A stretch of 64,000 nucleotides of DNA, taken from NCBI RefSeq assembly GCF_001583415.1, contig NZ_CP014475.1, forward strand, positions 62,001 to 126,000. Direction: 5' to 3'. This document shows positions 24,185 through 33,624 of the stretch, piece by piece. Within the stretch, counting starts at the first letter, position 1. Each line of letters begins with the position of its first letter. The notes beneath the pieces were generated by a model. That model worked only from the letters and a program-made list of their open reading frames with translations. It had not been told where the DNA came from and made no database searches. The stretch comes from Mycolicibacterium phlei (GTDB taxonomy: Bacteria; Actinomycetota; Actinomycetes; Mycobacteriales; Mycobacteriaceae). The position numbers and the translations under genes are program-made.

Positions 24185-25981
24185 GTGAAGTCCCTGCTGC
24201 TGTCCCGGCGCGACCTCGACTTCCTGCTCTACGAGTGGTTGCGGGTCGACGAGCTCACCTCCCGCGACCGGTTCGCCGACCACTCCCGGGAGACCTTCGA
24301 CGCGGTGCTCGAGTTGTCCGAGCAGTTGGCGACCCGGTACTTCGCCAACCACAACAAGCTCAACGACGCCAACGAGCCCACCTTCGACGGCGAGAAGGTC
24401 ACGCTGATCCCCGAGGTCAAACAGGCGTGGGACGCGTTCGCGCAGGCCGACCTGCTCGCCATGTCGATGCCGCAGCGGTTCGGCGGCGCCCAGCTTCCGG
24501 TCACCGTGGCGCAGGCGGCCACCGCGTGGTTCTTCGCGGCCAACGTCGCCACGACGGGCTACATCATGTTGACCGCGGCCAACGCGAACCTGCTGAGCAG
24601 GTTCGGCACCGACGAGCAGATCGAGGCGTTCCTCAAACCGATGCTGGCCGGGCGGTTCTCCGGCACCATGGCGCTGTCGGAGACCCAGGCCGGGTCGTCG
24701 CTGGCCGACATCCTCACCCGCGCCGAACCCCAGGACGACGGCACCTACCGGCTGTTCGGATCCAAGATGTGGATCTCGGCCGCCGAACACGAGCTCACCG
24801 ACAACATCGTCAACCTGGTGCTGGCCAAGATCCCGGGCGGTCCGCCGGGCACCAAGGGCATCTCGCTGTTCATCGTGCCGAAGTACCTGCCGGGCGCCGA
24901 CGGAGCCGTCGGCGAGCGCAACGACGTGGTGCTGGCCGGGCTCAACCACAAGATGGGCCAGCGGGGTATCACCAACACGGTGCTCAACTTCGGCGAGGGT
25001 GTCCACACCCCGGGCGGAAAGCCCGGCGCCGTGGGCTATCTCGTCGGCGAACCGCACCGCGGGCTGTCGTACATGTTCACGATGATGAACGAGGCGCGCC
25101 TGGGCGTCGGGATGAGCGCGGTGGCCCTCGGCTACACCGGCTACCTCAAGGCGCTGCAGTACGCGCGGGAACGTCCGCAGGGCAGGCCGATCACCGCCAA
25201 GGATCCGACCACCCCGCAGGTGCCGATCATCGAGCACGCCGACGTCAAGCGGATGTTGTTGGCGCAGAAGGCCTATGTGGAGGGCGGGCTGGGGCTGCTG
25301 CTGTACTGCAGCAGGCTGGTCGACGTGCAGGAGAGTGCCGGCTCCGCCGAGGAGCGCGACGCCGCGACAGTGCTGCTCGACATGCTCACCCCGGTCGGCA
25401 AGAGCTGGCCCGCGCAGTGGTGCCTGGCGGCCAACGACCTGGCGATCCAGGTGCACGGCGGCTACGGCTACACCCGCGAGTACGACGTCGAACAGCACTA
25501 CCGCGACAACCGGCTCAACCCCATCCACGAGGGCACCCACGGCATCCAGAGCCTGGACCTGCTGGGCCGCAAGGTGCCCGCCCGCGGCGGTGCGGGGATG
25601 GCCGCGCTCGGTGCGGAGATCGGCCGCACGATCGCCGACGCGGCCGCGCTGGGCGGTGAGATCGCCTCGCAGGCAGCGCAACTCGACGCCACCTGGCAGC
25701 GGCTGGTGGCCGTCACCGGCGAGATGTTCACCTCCGGTGACCTCGAGGCCGCGATGGCCAACAGCGCGGTCTACCTCGAGGCGTTCGGGCACATCGTGGT
25801 CGCGTGGATCTGGCTGCAGCAGGCGCTGGCCGCGCACGGCCGCGACGGCGACTTCTACGACGGCAAGCGTCAGGCCGCCCGTTACTTCTTCCGCTACGAA
25901 CTGCCCAGGACCGGACCGCAACTGGATCTGCTGGCCAGCCTGGACCGCACCACGCTGGAGATGCGCGACGGCTGGTTCTGA
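24185..25981 (+). CDS. Acyl-CoA dehydrogenase, ~600-residue FadE5-like class
   Basis: A 598-residue flavoenzyme, about 200 residues longer than the canonical family because it has extra N- and C-terminal helical domains. MALSETQAGSSLADI and SKMWISAAEHELT are the FAD and substrate motifs; the catalytic glutamate is in HEGTHGIQSLDLLGRK; AIQVHGGYGYTREY precedes it. Members such as FadE5 accept a wide range of saturated acyl-CoAs. GTG 24185 follows the TetR stop by 20 bases and is the first start consistent with homologues. It abuts the convergent alcohol dehydrogenase gene with no intervening base. Confidence 0.87.
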   Translation: MKSLLLSRRDLDFLLYEWLRVDELTSRDRFADHSRETFDAVLELSEQLATRYFANHNKLNDANEPTFDGEKVTLIPEVKQAWDAFAQADLLAMSMPQRFGGAQLPVTVAQAATAWFFAANVATTGYIMLTAANANLLSRFGTDEQIEAFLKPMLAGRFSGTMALSETQAGSSLADILTRAEPQDDGTYRLFGSKMWISAAEHELTDNIVNLVLAKIPGGPPGTKGISLFIVPKYLPGADGAVGERNDVVLAGLNHKMGQRGITNTVLNFGEGVHTPGGKPGAVGYLVGEPHRGLSYMFTMMNEARLGVGMSAVALGYTGYLKALQYARERPQGRPITAKDPTTPQVPIIEHADVKRMLLAQKAYVEGGLGLLLYCSRLVDVQESAGSAEERDAATVLLDMLTPVGKSWPAQWCLAANDLAIQVHGGYGYTREYDVEQHYRDNRLNPIHEGTHGIQSLDLLGRKVPARGGAGMAALGAEIGRTIADAAALGGEIASQAAQLDATWQRLVAVTGEMFTSGDLEAAMANSAVYLEAFGHIVVAWIWLQQALAAHGRDGDFYDGKRQAARYFFRYELPRTGPQLDLLASLDRTTLEMRDGWF

Positions 25982-27088
25982 CTAGTCGAAGGAGATCACC
26001 TGGCGGACCGCCCGGCCGTCGGCGAGCTGGTCCATCGCCGTGTTGATCTCGTCGAGCGTGATGGTCGAGGAGACCAGGGACTCCACCGGCAGCCGGCCGG
26101 CGCGCCACAGGTCGACGAAGTGCGGGATGTCGCGGGCGGGCACCGCCGAGCCGAGGTAGCTGCCGATCAGCGAGCGGCCCTCGGCGACGAACCCCAACGG
26201 CGACAACGTGACCCGGGCGTCGGGCCGGGGCAGTCCGACCGACACCGTGCGCCCGCCGGGAGCGGTGAGGTCGACGGCGGCCTCCAGCGCCGCCGGGTGG
26301 CCCGCGGCCTCGATCACGACGGCCGCCTTCAGCCCGCGGTCCCGCGCCGCCTCCGGGGTCGCGGTGTCGTGCGCGCCGAGTTCGCGTGCGCGGTCCAGCT
26401 TCTCGGGCAGCTGGTCGATCCCGACGACGTGCACCTCGTCGGCGGCCAGCGCGGTGAGCACCGCGGCCATCCCCACCCCGCCGAGGCCGACCACCGCGAC
26501 GGTGTCCCCGGGCCGCGGCCGGCCCGCGTTGAGCACCGCGCCGCCACCGGTGAGCACCGCGCACCCCAGCAGCGAGGCCACCACCGCGGGCACGTCGGCG
26601 GGCACCGGCACCACCGAGCGGCGGTCGACGACCGCGTGGTCGGCGAACCCCGACACCCCGAGGTGGTGGTGCACCGGCTGCCCGTCGCGCGACAGCCGCC
26701 GCCCACCGGTCATCAGCGTGCCCGCGCCGTTGGCGGCGCTGCCCGGCTCGCACGGGGTCAGCCCGTCCGTCGCGCAGGCCGCGCACCGGCCGCAGCGCGG
26801 CAGGAACGTCATCACCACCCGGGTGCCCGGCGCCAGGTCGGAGCCGCCCGGCCCGGTGTCGACGACGACGCCCGCGGCCTCGTGGCCGAGCAGCATCGGC
26901 ACCGGGCGCACCCGGTTGCCGTCGACGACCGACAGGTCGGAGTGGCACAGCCCGGCCGCCTCGATCCGCACCAGCAGCTCGCCGGGACCGGGCGGGTCCA
27001 GCTCGAGGTCGCCGACCGTCAACGGTCGCGACTGTGCGTACGGCCGTGCGCGGCCGATCTCCTCCAGGACGGCGCCGCGGATCCTCAT
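25982..27088 (-). CDS. Zinc-dependent alcohol dehydrogenase (Rv0162c AdhE1-like)
   Basis: A 368-residue class-III-type zinc alcohol dehydrogenase. Catalytic zinc ligands are in GLCHSDLS and GHEAAG; the structural zinc lobe has four cysteines in PRCGRCAACATDGLTPC; the NAD-binding motif is GLGGVGMAAV. It should interconvert an alcohol and an aldehyde. ATG 27088 removes 15 non-conserved residues from the longest frame. Neighbouring thioesterase, FadE and FadD genes suggest a lipid-derived alcohol. Confidence 0.88.
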   Translation of the reverse strand: MRIRGAVLEEIGRARPYAQSRPLTVGDLELDPPGPGELLVRIEAAGLCHSDLSVVDGNRVRPVPMLLGHEAAGVVVDTGPGGSDLAPGTRVVMTFLPRCGRCAACATDGLTPCEPGSAANGAGTLMTGGRRLSRDGQPVHHHLGVSGFADHAVVDRRSVVPVPADVPAVVASLLGCAVLTGGGAVLNAGRPRPGDTVAVVGLGGVGMAAVLTALAADEVHVVGIDQLPEKLDRARELGAHDTATPEAARDRGLKAAVVIEAAGHPAALEAAVDLTAPGGRTVSVGLPRPDARVTLSPLGFVAEGRSLIGSYLGSAVPARDIPHFVDLWRAGRLPVESLVSSTITLDEINTAMDQLADGRAVRQVISFD

Positions 27089-27123
27089 GCCCACCAGCCT
27101 GCCCGCACTGCCAGACTGCTGCC

Positions 27124-27561
27124 ATGCCCGCACGTGACGACGTCCCGGCCGTGACCGACTTCCCGGTGCACTGGCCGGTCACCACACGGTGGACCGACAA
27201 CGACATGTTCGGCCACCTCAACAACGCCGTGTACTACGGGCTGTTCGACACCGCGATCAACGCCTGGATCGACACCACGCTGGGCATCGACCCGCTGACC
27301 GCGCCGTGGCTGGGTGTGGTCGCCGAATCGGGCTGCCGCTACCTGGCCGAACTGCGGTTCCCCGACCCGCTGATCGTCGGGCTGGCGGTGACCCGGCTCG
27401 GCACCAGCAGCGTCACCTACCGGCTGGGGCTGTGGGCGGCCGACGGCCCGGTCGCGGCCGTCGGGCACTGGGTGCACGTCTACGTCGACCGGGACAGCCG
27501 GCGCCCGGTGCCGATCCCGGAACCGATCCGCGACCTGCTCGCGCGGGCGGTCACCGGCTAG
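27124..27561 (+). CDS. Hotdog-fold acyl-CoA thioesterase (Rv0163-like)
   Basis: A 145-residue YbgC/4-HBT-type thioesterase. The motif TTRWTDNDMFGHLNNAVYYG contains the catalytic aspartate and the helix of the hotdog fold. Its role would be hydrolysis of acyl-CoA thioesters. ATG 27124 is divergent from the alcohol dehydrogenase gene, 35 bases away, and the gene is followed by the SRPBCC protein, as Rv0163 precedes Rv0164. Confidence 0.85.
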   Translation: MPARDDVPAVTDFPVHWPVTTRWTDNDMFGHLNNAVYYGLFDTAINAWIDTTLGIDPLTAPWLGVVAESGCRYLAELRFPDPLIVGLAVTRLGTSSVTYRLGLWAADGPVAAVGHWVHVYVDRDSRRPVPIPEPIRDLLARAVTG

Positions 27562-27577
27562 TGGATATGCTCGTCGA

Positions 27578-28018
27578 ATGCCTCTCGTGAGTAAGACCGT
27601 CGAGGTCGCGGCCTCCGCCGAAGCGATCATGGCGATCGTCGCCGACTTCGAGGCGTACCCGCAGTGGAACGAGGAGATCAAGGGCTGCTGGGTGCTGGCC
27701 CGGTACAACGACGGCCGGCCCAGCCAGTTGCGGCTCGACGTCGTCGTGCAGGGACAGGCGGGCACCTTCATCACGGCGGTGTACTACCCGGCGGAGAACC
27801 AGATCTACACCGTGCTGCAGCAGGGGGATCACTTCGAGAAGCAGGAGCAGCGGTTCTCGGTCGTGCCGATGGGCCCGTCGTCGCTGCTGACCGTCGACCT
27901 CGACGTCGAGGTCAAGCTGCCGATCCCCAAGCAGATGGTGAAGAAGGCGATCGGCGACACGCTGGACTACCTCGCCGACAACCTCAAGGCCCGCGCCGAA
28001 CAGCTCGCCGCCAAGTAG
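27578..28018 (+). CDS. SRPBCC / polyketide cyclase-like protein (TB18.5, Rv0164-like)
   Basis: A 146-residue START-like protein (SKTVEVAASAEAIMAIVADF, YPQWNEEIKG, then alternating strands and a C-terminal helix LDYLADNLKARAEQLAAK). Such folds bind hydrophobic ligands; the role of this mycobacterial member is not known. It is convergent with mce1R and 16 bases after the thioesterase gene. Confidence 0.85.
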   Translation: MPLVSKTVEVAASAEAIMAIVADFEAYPQWNEEIKGCWVLARYNDGRPSQLRLDVVVQGQAGTFITAVYYPAENQIYTVLQQGDHFEKQEQRFSVVPMGPSSLLTVDLDVEVKLPIPKQMVKKAIGDTLDYLADNLKARAEQLAAK

Positions 28019-28029
28019 CTCATCCGCGC

Positions 28030-28722
28030 TCAGCGCCAGACGCCGGACTCGGTGAGCCGCGAGATCAGCCGCCGGGCGCCGTCGCCGAACTCCCCGGCGG
28101 CCACCTCCACCACGGTGTCGACGTCGCGGCCGCGCAGCGCCGCGATCAGCGTGCGGTGGTTCTGCACCGCCGACGTGCCCCACTGCGGGTCGGTCGCGTA
28201 GACCTGCCCGGGCAGGTAGCGGGCCACGTGCAGCAGAAACCACGCCAGCTTGATCCGGCCGGTGGACCGGTTGAACGCGCGGTGGAACGCGAACTCGGTG
28301 GCGGCGATCTCGTCGACGGCCTGGCGTGCGACCGCGGCGGCCAGCTCGTCGTTGAGCCGCTCGAGCTCGTCGATCCCGGCGTCGGAGATGTGCGCGACGG
28401 CGCTGGCGGCCAGCTCCCTGGCGATGGTGGCCTGCAGCCAGAAGATGTCCTCGACATCGGTGCGCGACAGCGGCATCACCACATGTCCGCGGTGCGGTTC
28501 GAGCTGCACCATGCCCTCCCCGCGCAGGGTCCGCAGCGCCTCGCGCACCGGCGTGATGCTCACCCCGAGCGCCGCGGCGGTCTCGTCGAGCCGGATGAAG
28601 GTTCCCGGTCGCAGCACACCGGTCACGATGTCGAGCCGCAGCCGCGCGGCGACCTCGTCGGACAGCTGTTCGCGCCGGACCGCGCGGCGGGGAGTGCCGC
28701 CGGCTGCCAGGGGCGCGTTCAC
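28030..28722 (-). CDS. mce1R: GntR/FadR-family repressor Mce1R
   Basis: A 230-residue FadR-type regulator with a winged helix at about residues 15-85 (LDIVTGVLRPGTFIRLDETAAALGVSITPVREAL, shown as separate parts LRPG and TPVREAL) and an all-helical FCD effector domain with metal-type histidines (FAFHRAFNR, NHRTLIAAL). Mce1R represses the mce1 operon in M. tuberculosis and is divergent from fadD5, as here. GTG 28722 is preferred because GGAGAG precedes it and it gives the normal length. Fatty acids or acyl-CoA are the likely ligands. Confidence 0.9.
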   Translation of the reverse strand: MNAPLAAGGTPRRAVRREQLSDEVAARLRLDIVTGVLRPGTFIRLDETAAALGVSITPVREALRTLRGEGMVQLEPHRGHVVMPLSRTDVEDIFWLQATIARELAASAVAHISDAGIDELERLNDELAAAVARQAVDEIAATEFAFHRAFNRSTGRIKLAWFLLHVARYLPGQVYATDPQWGTSAVQNHRTLIAALRGRDVDTVVEVAAGEFGDGARRLISRLTESGVWR

Positions 28723-28838
28723 CGTGCTCTCCGGTCCTTTCGTGGGACGTGGCGGGGGTCGGGAGAGGGTCGAGAGAGGGTCGGGAGAGGGGGTTGTTCC
28801 CGCAACGCCGAGGCCATTAATGTGACCGGGGCGACACC

Positions 28839-28854
28839 ATATTTGATCAAATAT
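28839..28854. promoter_or_regulatory. 16-base AT-rich palindrome: likely Mce1R operator
   Basis: ATATTTGATCAAATAT is a perfect palindrome in an otherwise GC-rich intergenic region between mce1R and fadD5, 25 bases before the fadD5 start. FadR-type dimers bind short palindromes of this size. A TAATGT hexamer at 28818 would place a fadD5 transcript start near 28830, so binding would block the operon. Confidence 0.65.
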
Positions 28855-28878
28855 CAGCCAGCCGCAACACCGATGTAG

Positions 28879-30471
28879 ATGGAGCAGCCGCAGTTGACCG
28901 AGCCGGATCCCACCTCGCAGCCGTATCTCGCCCGGCGCCAGAACTGGTGCAACCAGCTGGCCCGGCACGCGCTGATGCAACCCGGCGCGACGGCGCTGCG
29001 TCACCTCGGCAAGACCACCACGTGGGGTGAGCTCGACCAGCGGGTCAGCGCCCTGGCCAACGCGCTGCACCGACGCGGGGTGACCTCCGGTGACCGGGTG
29101 CTGATCCTGATGCTCAACCGCAACGAGTTCATCGAGTCGTTCCTGGCGATCAACAAGCTCGGGGCGATCGCGGTGCCGGTGAACTTCCGGATGACCCCCG
29201 CCGAGATCGCCTACCTGGTCAGCGACTGCCAGGCCCGGATCGTCATCACCGAGGCCGTGCTCGCCGGGGTGGCCACCGCGGTGCGCGACATCGACCCGAC
29301 GCTGACCACGGTGATCGTCGCCGGCGGCGCCACCGAGCAGGGGGTGCTCGGCTACGACGACCTGCTCGCCGAGACCGGCGAGCAGGCGCCGCTGGTCGAC
29401 ATACCCAACGACTCACCCGCGCTGATCATGTACACCTCGGGCACCACCGGAAAGCCCAAGGGCGCGGTGCTCACCCACACCAACATCTACGGCCAGGCGA
29501 TGACGATGATGTTCACGTCCGGCGCCGACATCAACAACGACGTCGGCTTCATCGGCGTCCCGCTGTTCCACATCGCCGGGATCGGCAACATGATCCCCGG
29601 CCTGCTGCTGGGCCGTCCGACCGTGGTCTACCCGCTGGGTGCCTTCGACCCCGACGAGCTGCTCGACGTGCTCGAGGCCGAGGGGGTCACCGGCATCTTC
29701 CTGGTACCCGCCCAGTGGCAGGCGGTGTGCATCGCGCAGAAGGCGCGGCCGCGCAACCTCAAGCTGCGCACACTGTCCTGGGGTGCGGCCCCGGCGTCGG
29801 ACACCCTGCTGCGGGAGATGGCCGAGACCTTCCCGGGCAGCCAGATCCTGGCCGCGTTCGGCCAGACCGAGATGTCGCCGGTGACGTGCATGCTGCTCGG
29901 CGACGACGCGATCCGCAAACTCGGCTCGGTCGGCAAGGTCATCCCGACGGTGTCGGCCCGCATCGTCGACGAGGACATGAACGACGTGCCGGTCGGCGAG
30001 GTCGGCGAGATCGTGTACCGCGCGCCGACGCTGATGGCCGGCTACTGGAACAACCCGAAGGCCACCGCTGAGGCGTTCGAGGGCGGCTGGTTCCACTCCG
30101 GCGACCTGGTCCGCCAGGACGAGGAGGGCTACATCTGGGTCGTCGACCGCAAGAAGGACATGATCATCTCCGGCGGCGAGAACATCTACTGCGCCGAGGT
30201 GGAGAACGCCCTGGCCGCGCATCCGGCCATCGCCGAGGTCGCCGTCATCGGCCGCCGGCACGAGAAGTGGGGTGAGGTGCCGGTCGCCGTCGTGGCACTG
30301 GACCCCACCCAGAAAACCGATCTTGACCTGGCTGAACTCGACGGCTTCCTCAATGAGCGGCTGGCGCGGTACAAGCACCCCAAGGCACTCGAGATCGTCG
30401 ACGCGCTGCCCCGCAACCCGGCGGGCAAGGTGCTCAAGACCGAACTGCGCGAGCGCTTCGGGGCGGGATAG
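28879..30471 (+). CDS. fadD5: Fatty-acyl-CoA synthetase FadD5
   Basis: A 530-residue adenylate-forming enzyme. The AMP-binding P-loop MYTSGTTGKPKGAVLTHTN begins near residue 184; later motifs include GQTEMSPVTC, GGWFHSGDL, and the hinge DRKKDMIISGGENIY. The conserved C-terminal lysine is in NPAGKVLKTEL. It activates long-chain fatty acids to acyl-CoA. As first gene of the mce1 operon it probably captures acids delivered by the Mce1 transporter. ATG 28879 is used; there is no good Shine-Dalgarno sequence. Confidence 0.92.
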   Translation: MEQPQLTEPDPTSQPYLARRQNWCNQLARHALMQPGATALRHLGKTTTWGELDQRVSALANALHRRGVTSGDRVLILMLNRNEFIESFLAINKLGAIAVPVNFRMTPAEIAYLVSDCQARIVITEAVLAGVATAVRDIDPTLTTVIVAGGATEQGVLGYDDLLAETGEQAPLVDIPNDSPALIMYTSGTTGKPKGAVLTHTNIYGQAMTMMFTSGADINNDVGFIGVPLFHIAGIGNMIPGLLLGRPTVVYPLGAFDPDELLDVLEAEGVTGIFLVPAQWQAVCIAQKARPRNLKLRTLSWGAAPASDTLLREMAETFPGSQILAAFGQTEMSPVTCMLLGDDAIRKLGSVGKVIPTVSARIVDEDMNDVPVGEVGEIVYRAPTLMAGYWNNPKATAEAFEGGWFHSGDLVRQDEEGYIWVVDRKKDMIISGGENIYCAEVENALAAHPAIAEVAVIGRRHEKWGEVPVAVVALDPTQKTDLDLAELDGFLNERLARYKHPKALEIVDALPRNPAGKVLKTELRERFGAG

Positions 30472-30548
30472 GAGTGAAAGCACCACGGGGTCAACGCTTT
30501 CTACGGGTGCGTAAGAGCTTTACAGGACGGGAGCGCGGTTGCTAACGG

Positions 30549-30560
30549 TTGAACGTTCAA
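30549..30560. promoter_or_regulatory. Palindrome between fadD5 and yrbE1A
   Basis: TTGAACGTTCAA is a perfect 12-base palindrome in the 264-base gap before yrbE1A, the only long gap inside the operon. A second small inverted repeat (CTACT/AGTAG, 30620-30633) follows. The gap could hold an internal promoter; no strong -10/-35 pair was found. Confidence 0.4.
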
Positions 30561-30735
30561 TCTCCCCGATGCCATGCAAGGCGCGGACCGATTCGGGTAT
30601 GGTCCTGTGGTCCGTCTTACTACTCACCAGTAGGGAGACACCGGTCACTACCAACGGGTCGGGGCAAGGAGGGGTCGTGCGACAGGGGCTGCCGTTGCAC
30701 CGCGACAGTCGCCGTTGCGCCGCAGGAGCACTCTG

Positions 30736-31533
30736 GTGACGGCGTCGCCCGGCGTTGTCGGCTACGTCCGCGACCAGGTCCGCCCGGGGCTGGAGGCGGT
30801 CGGCGGCTTCGTCCGCATGTGCGTCCTGGTCGGCAAGGCCCTGTTCAAACCGCCGTTCCAGTGGCGCGAGTTCATCCTGCAGAGCTGGTTTTTGATGCGG
30901 GTGGCGTTCCTGCCGACGCTGGCGGTGTCGATCCCGCTGACCGTGCTGCTGATCTTCACGCTCAACATCCTTCTGGCCGAGTTCGGTGCGGCCGACGTCT
31001 CCGGCGCGGGCGCGGCTATCGGCGCGGTCACCCAGCTGGGCCCGCTGGTCACGGTGTTGGTGGTCGCCGGCGCCGGCTCGACCGCGATCTGCGCCGACCT
31101 CGGCGCGCGCACCATCCGCGAGGAGATCGACGCGCTCGAGGTGCTCGGCATCGACCCGATCCACCGCCTGGTGGTGCCCCGCGTGGTGGCGTCGACGTTC
31201 GTCGCGGTGCTGCTCAACGGCGCGGTGATCACCGTCGGCCTGGTGGGCGGCTTCATCTTCGGCGTGTACCTGCAGAACGTGTCGGCGGGCGCCTACGTCT
31301 CGACGCTGACCCTGATCACGGGTCTGCCCGAGGTCGTCATCTCGATCGTCAAGGCCGGCACCTTCGGCCTGATCGCCGGACTGGTCGGCTGCTACCGCGG
31401 CCTGACCGTCGCCGGCGGCGCCAAGGGCGTGGGCACCGCGGTCAACGAGACCCTGGTGCTCTGCGTCATCGCGTTGTTCGCGGTCAACGTGGTCCTGACC
31501 ACCATCGGTGTCCGGTTCGGAACGGGGAGCTGA
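30736..31533 (+). CDS. yrbE1A: YrbE1A, permease of the Mce1 lipid transporter
   Basis: A 265-residue MlaE-type integral membrane protein with about five helices and the family loop ARTIREEIDALEVLGIDPI, which faces the cytoplasm and contacts the ATPase MceG (encoded elsewhere). GTG 30736 gives exactly the length of Rv0167. It pairs with YrbE1B to form the inner-membrane core of the lipid import channel. The next start lies 1 base beyond its stop. Confidence 0.93.
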   Translation: MTASPGVVGYVRDQVRPGLEAVGGFVRMCVLVGKALFKPPFQWREFILQSWFLMRVAFLPTLAVSIPLTVLLIFTLNILLAEFGAADVSGAGAAIGAVTQLGPLVTVLVVAGAGSTAICADLGARTIREEIDALEVLGIDPIHRLVVPRVVASTFVAVLLNGAVITVGLVGGFIFGVYLQNVSAGAYVSTLTLITGLPEVVISIVKAGTFGLIAGLVGCYRGLTVAGGAKGVGTAVNETLVLCVIALFAVNVVLTTIGVRFGTGS

Positions 31534-31534
31534 G

Positions 31535-32404
31535 GTGTCGACGACAACAGTTCTGCGTTCCCGCTTCCCGCGGGGCTACTCGCGCGCACAGCACCTGGTC
31601 GGCGCGCCCGGCCGGTTCCTCGACAGCGTCGGCCACGTCGCCTGGTTCGTCATCAACGCGGTCGGCTCGATCGGCCACGCCCTGCGCCACTACCGCCGCG
31701 AGACGCTGCGGCTGATCGCCGAGATCGGCATGGGCACAGGCGCGATGGCGGTGATCGGCGGCACCGTGGCGATCGTCGGCTTCGTGACGCTGTCCGGTTC
31801 GTCGCTGGTGGCCATCCAGGGTTTCGCCTCGCTGGGCAACATCGGCGTCGAGGCGTTCACCGGCTTCTTCGCCGCGATGATCAACGTGCGCATCGCCGCG
31901 CCGGTGGTCGCGGGTCAGGCGCTGGCGGCGACCGTCGGCGCCGGTGCCACCGCCGAACTGGGCGCCATGCGGATCAGCGAGGAAATCGACGCGCTGGAGG
32001 TGATGGGCATCAAGTCCATCTCGTATCTGGTGTCGACGCGGATCATGGCCGGATTCGTGGTGATCATCCCGCTGTACGCGATGGCGATCATCATGAGCTT
32101 CCTGTCCGCACAGGTGACCACGACGTTCTTCTACGGCCAGTCGATCGGCACCTACGAGCACTACTTCCGGACGTTCCTGCGACCCGATGACGTCTTCTGG
32201 TCCTTCATCCAGGCGGTGATCATCTCGGTGATCGTGATGCTGAACCACTGCTACTACGGCTATTACGCCAGCGGCGGCCCGGTCGGCGTCGGTGAGGCCG
32301 TCGGCCGGTCGATGCGCGCCTCGCTGGTCGCGATCGTGTGTGTGGTCCTGTTCGCGTCGTTGGCGCTCTACGGCGTCGACCCGAACTTCAACCTGACGGT
32401 GTAG
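31535..32404 (+). CDS. yrbE1B: YrbE1B, permease of the Mce1 lipid transporter
   Basis: A 289-residue MlaE-type permease, the same length as Rv0168. The conserved loop is GAMRISEEIDALEVMGIKSISYL. It heterodimerises with YrbE1A. GTG 31535 begins directly after the yrbE1A stop, so the pair is translated together. The longer frame at 31508 lies inside yrbE1A and is not used. Confidence 0.93.
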   Translation: MSTTTVLRSRFPRGYSRAQHLVGAPGRFLDSVGHVAWFVINAVGSIGHALRHYRRETLRLIAEIGMGTGAMAVIGGTVAIVGFVTLSGSSLVAIQGFASLGNIGVEAFTGFFAAMINVRIAAPVVAGQALAATVGAGATAELGAMRISEEIDALEVMGIKSISYLVSTRIMAGFVVIIPLYAMAIIMSFLSAQVTTTFFYGQSIGTYEHYFRTFLRPDDVFWSFIQAVIISVIVMLNHCYYGYYASGGPVGVGEAVGRSMRASLVAIVCVVLFASLALYGVDPNFNLTV

Positions 32405-32406
32405 CG

Positions 32407-33624
32407 ATGACGGCTCCGCTGAACAACCCGCGCACCCCGCCCTACAAGCTGGCGGGGCTGGTGATGACGCTGTTGGCGCTGTTAGCGCTGGTGTTCGTGT
32501 ATCTGCAGTTCCGCGGCAACGTCCCGTGGATGCCGCACGAGAAGCTCACGCTGTCGGCGGCACGCTCGGGCCTGTCGATGGACCCGGGCGCGAAGGTGAC
32601 GTTCAACGGCGTGGAGATCGGCCGCGTCATCGACGTCTCCGAGTACAGCGTCAGCGGTGAGCCGCGGGCCAGGATCACCGTCGACGTCAATCCCAAGTAC
32701 CTCAAGCTGATTCCGCGCAACGTCGACGCCACCATCGACGCCACCACGGTCTTCGGCAACAAGTACGTCAACTTCCGCTCACCCAAAGACCCGTCGCCGC
32801 AGCGGATCACGCCGGCGGACACCATCGAGGTGTCGTCGGTGACCACCGAGTTCAACACCCTGTTCGAGACGGTGGTGTCGATCTCGCAGCAGGTGGACCC
32901 GATCAAGCTGAACCAGACCCTGGCCGCGACGGCCGAGGCGCTCGACGGGCTCGGTGACCGGTTCGGGCAGTCGATCATCCACGGCAACGAGATCCTCGAC
33001 GACGTCAACCCGAAGATGCCGCAGATCCGCCGGGACAACCAGCTGCTCGCCGACCTGGGCGAGACCTACGCCAACGCCGCACCGGATCTGTTCGACGGGC
33101 TGCAGAACGCGGTCACCACCGCCGCGACGCTGAACGCCAACCAGGACAACATCGATCAGGCGCTGATGGCCGCGATCGGCTTCGGCAACAGCGGCGGCGA
33201 CGTCTTCGAACGGGGCGGGCCGTACCTGCAGCGCGGCGCCAAGGATCTGATCCGGCCGTCGGAGGTGCTCGACGAGCAGAGCCCGGCGCTGTTCTGCACC
33301 GTCCGCAACTACCACGACGCCGAGCCGAAAGTGGCTGCCTCGCTTGGTGGTAACGGCTACTCGCTGCGCACCCTGTCAGAGCTGATGGGTGCCGCCAACC
33401 CGTACGTCTACCCGGACAACCTGCCCCGCGTGAACGCCCGCGGTGGGCCGGAGGGCCGGGCCGGCTGCTGGCAGCAGATCACCCGTGACCTGTGGCCGGC
33501 GCCCTATCTGGTGATGGACACCGGTGCGTCGATCGCGCCGTACAACCACTTCGAGCTCGGCCAGCCGATCCTGATCGAGTACGTCTGGGGCCGTCAGATC
33601 GGGGAGAACACGATCAACCCATGA
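32407..33624 (+). CDS. mce1A: Mce1A, MCE-domain protein of the lipid transporter
   Basis: A 405-residue protein with one N-terminal anchor helix (residues 16-34), the MCE domain at about 40-120 (ARSGLSMDPGAKVTFNGVEIGRV) and a long helical domain that builds the periplasmic tunnel. The C-terminus has two cysteines (FCTVRNY and GCWQQITRDL). It assembles with Mce1B-F into a hexamer carrying fatty acids across the periplasm. ATG 32407 follows yrbE1B by 2 bases; the stop overlaps mce1B as ATGA. Confidence 0.93.
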   Translation: MTAPLNNPRTPPYKLAGLVMTLLALLALVFVYLQFRGNVPWMPHEKLTLSAARSGLSMDPGAKVTFNGVEIGRVIDVSEYSVSGEPRARITVDVNPKYLKLIPRNVDATIDATTVFGNKYVNFRSPKDPSPQRITPADTIEVSSVTTEFNTLFETVVSISQQVDPIKLNQTLAATAEALDGLGDRFGQSIIHGNEILDDVNPKMPQIRRDNQLLADLGETYANAAPDLFDGLQNAVTTAATLNANQDNIDQALMAAIGFGNSGGDVFERGGPYLQRGAKDLIRPSEVLDEQSPALFCTVRNYHDAEPKVAASLGGNGYSLRTLSELMGAANPYVYPDNLPRVNARGGPEGRAGCWQQITRDLWPAPYLVMDTGASIAPYNHFELGQPILIEYVWGRQIGENTINP

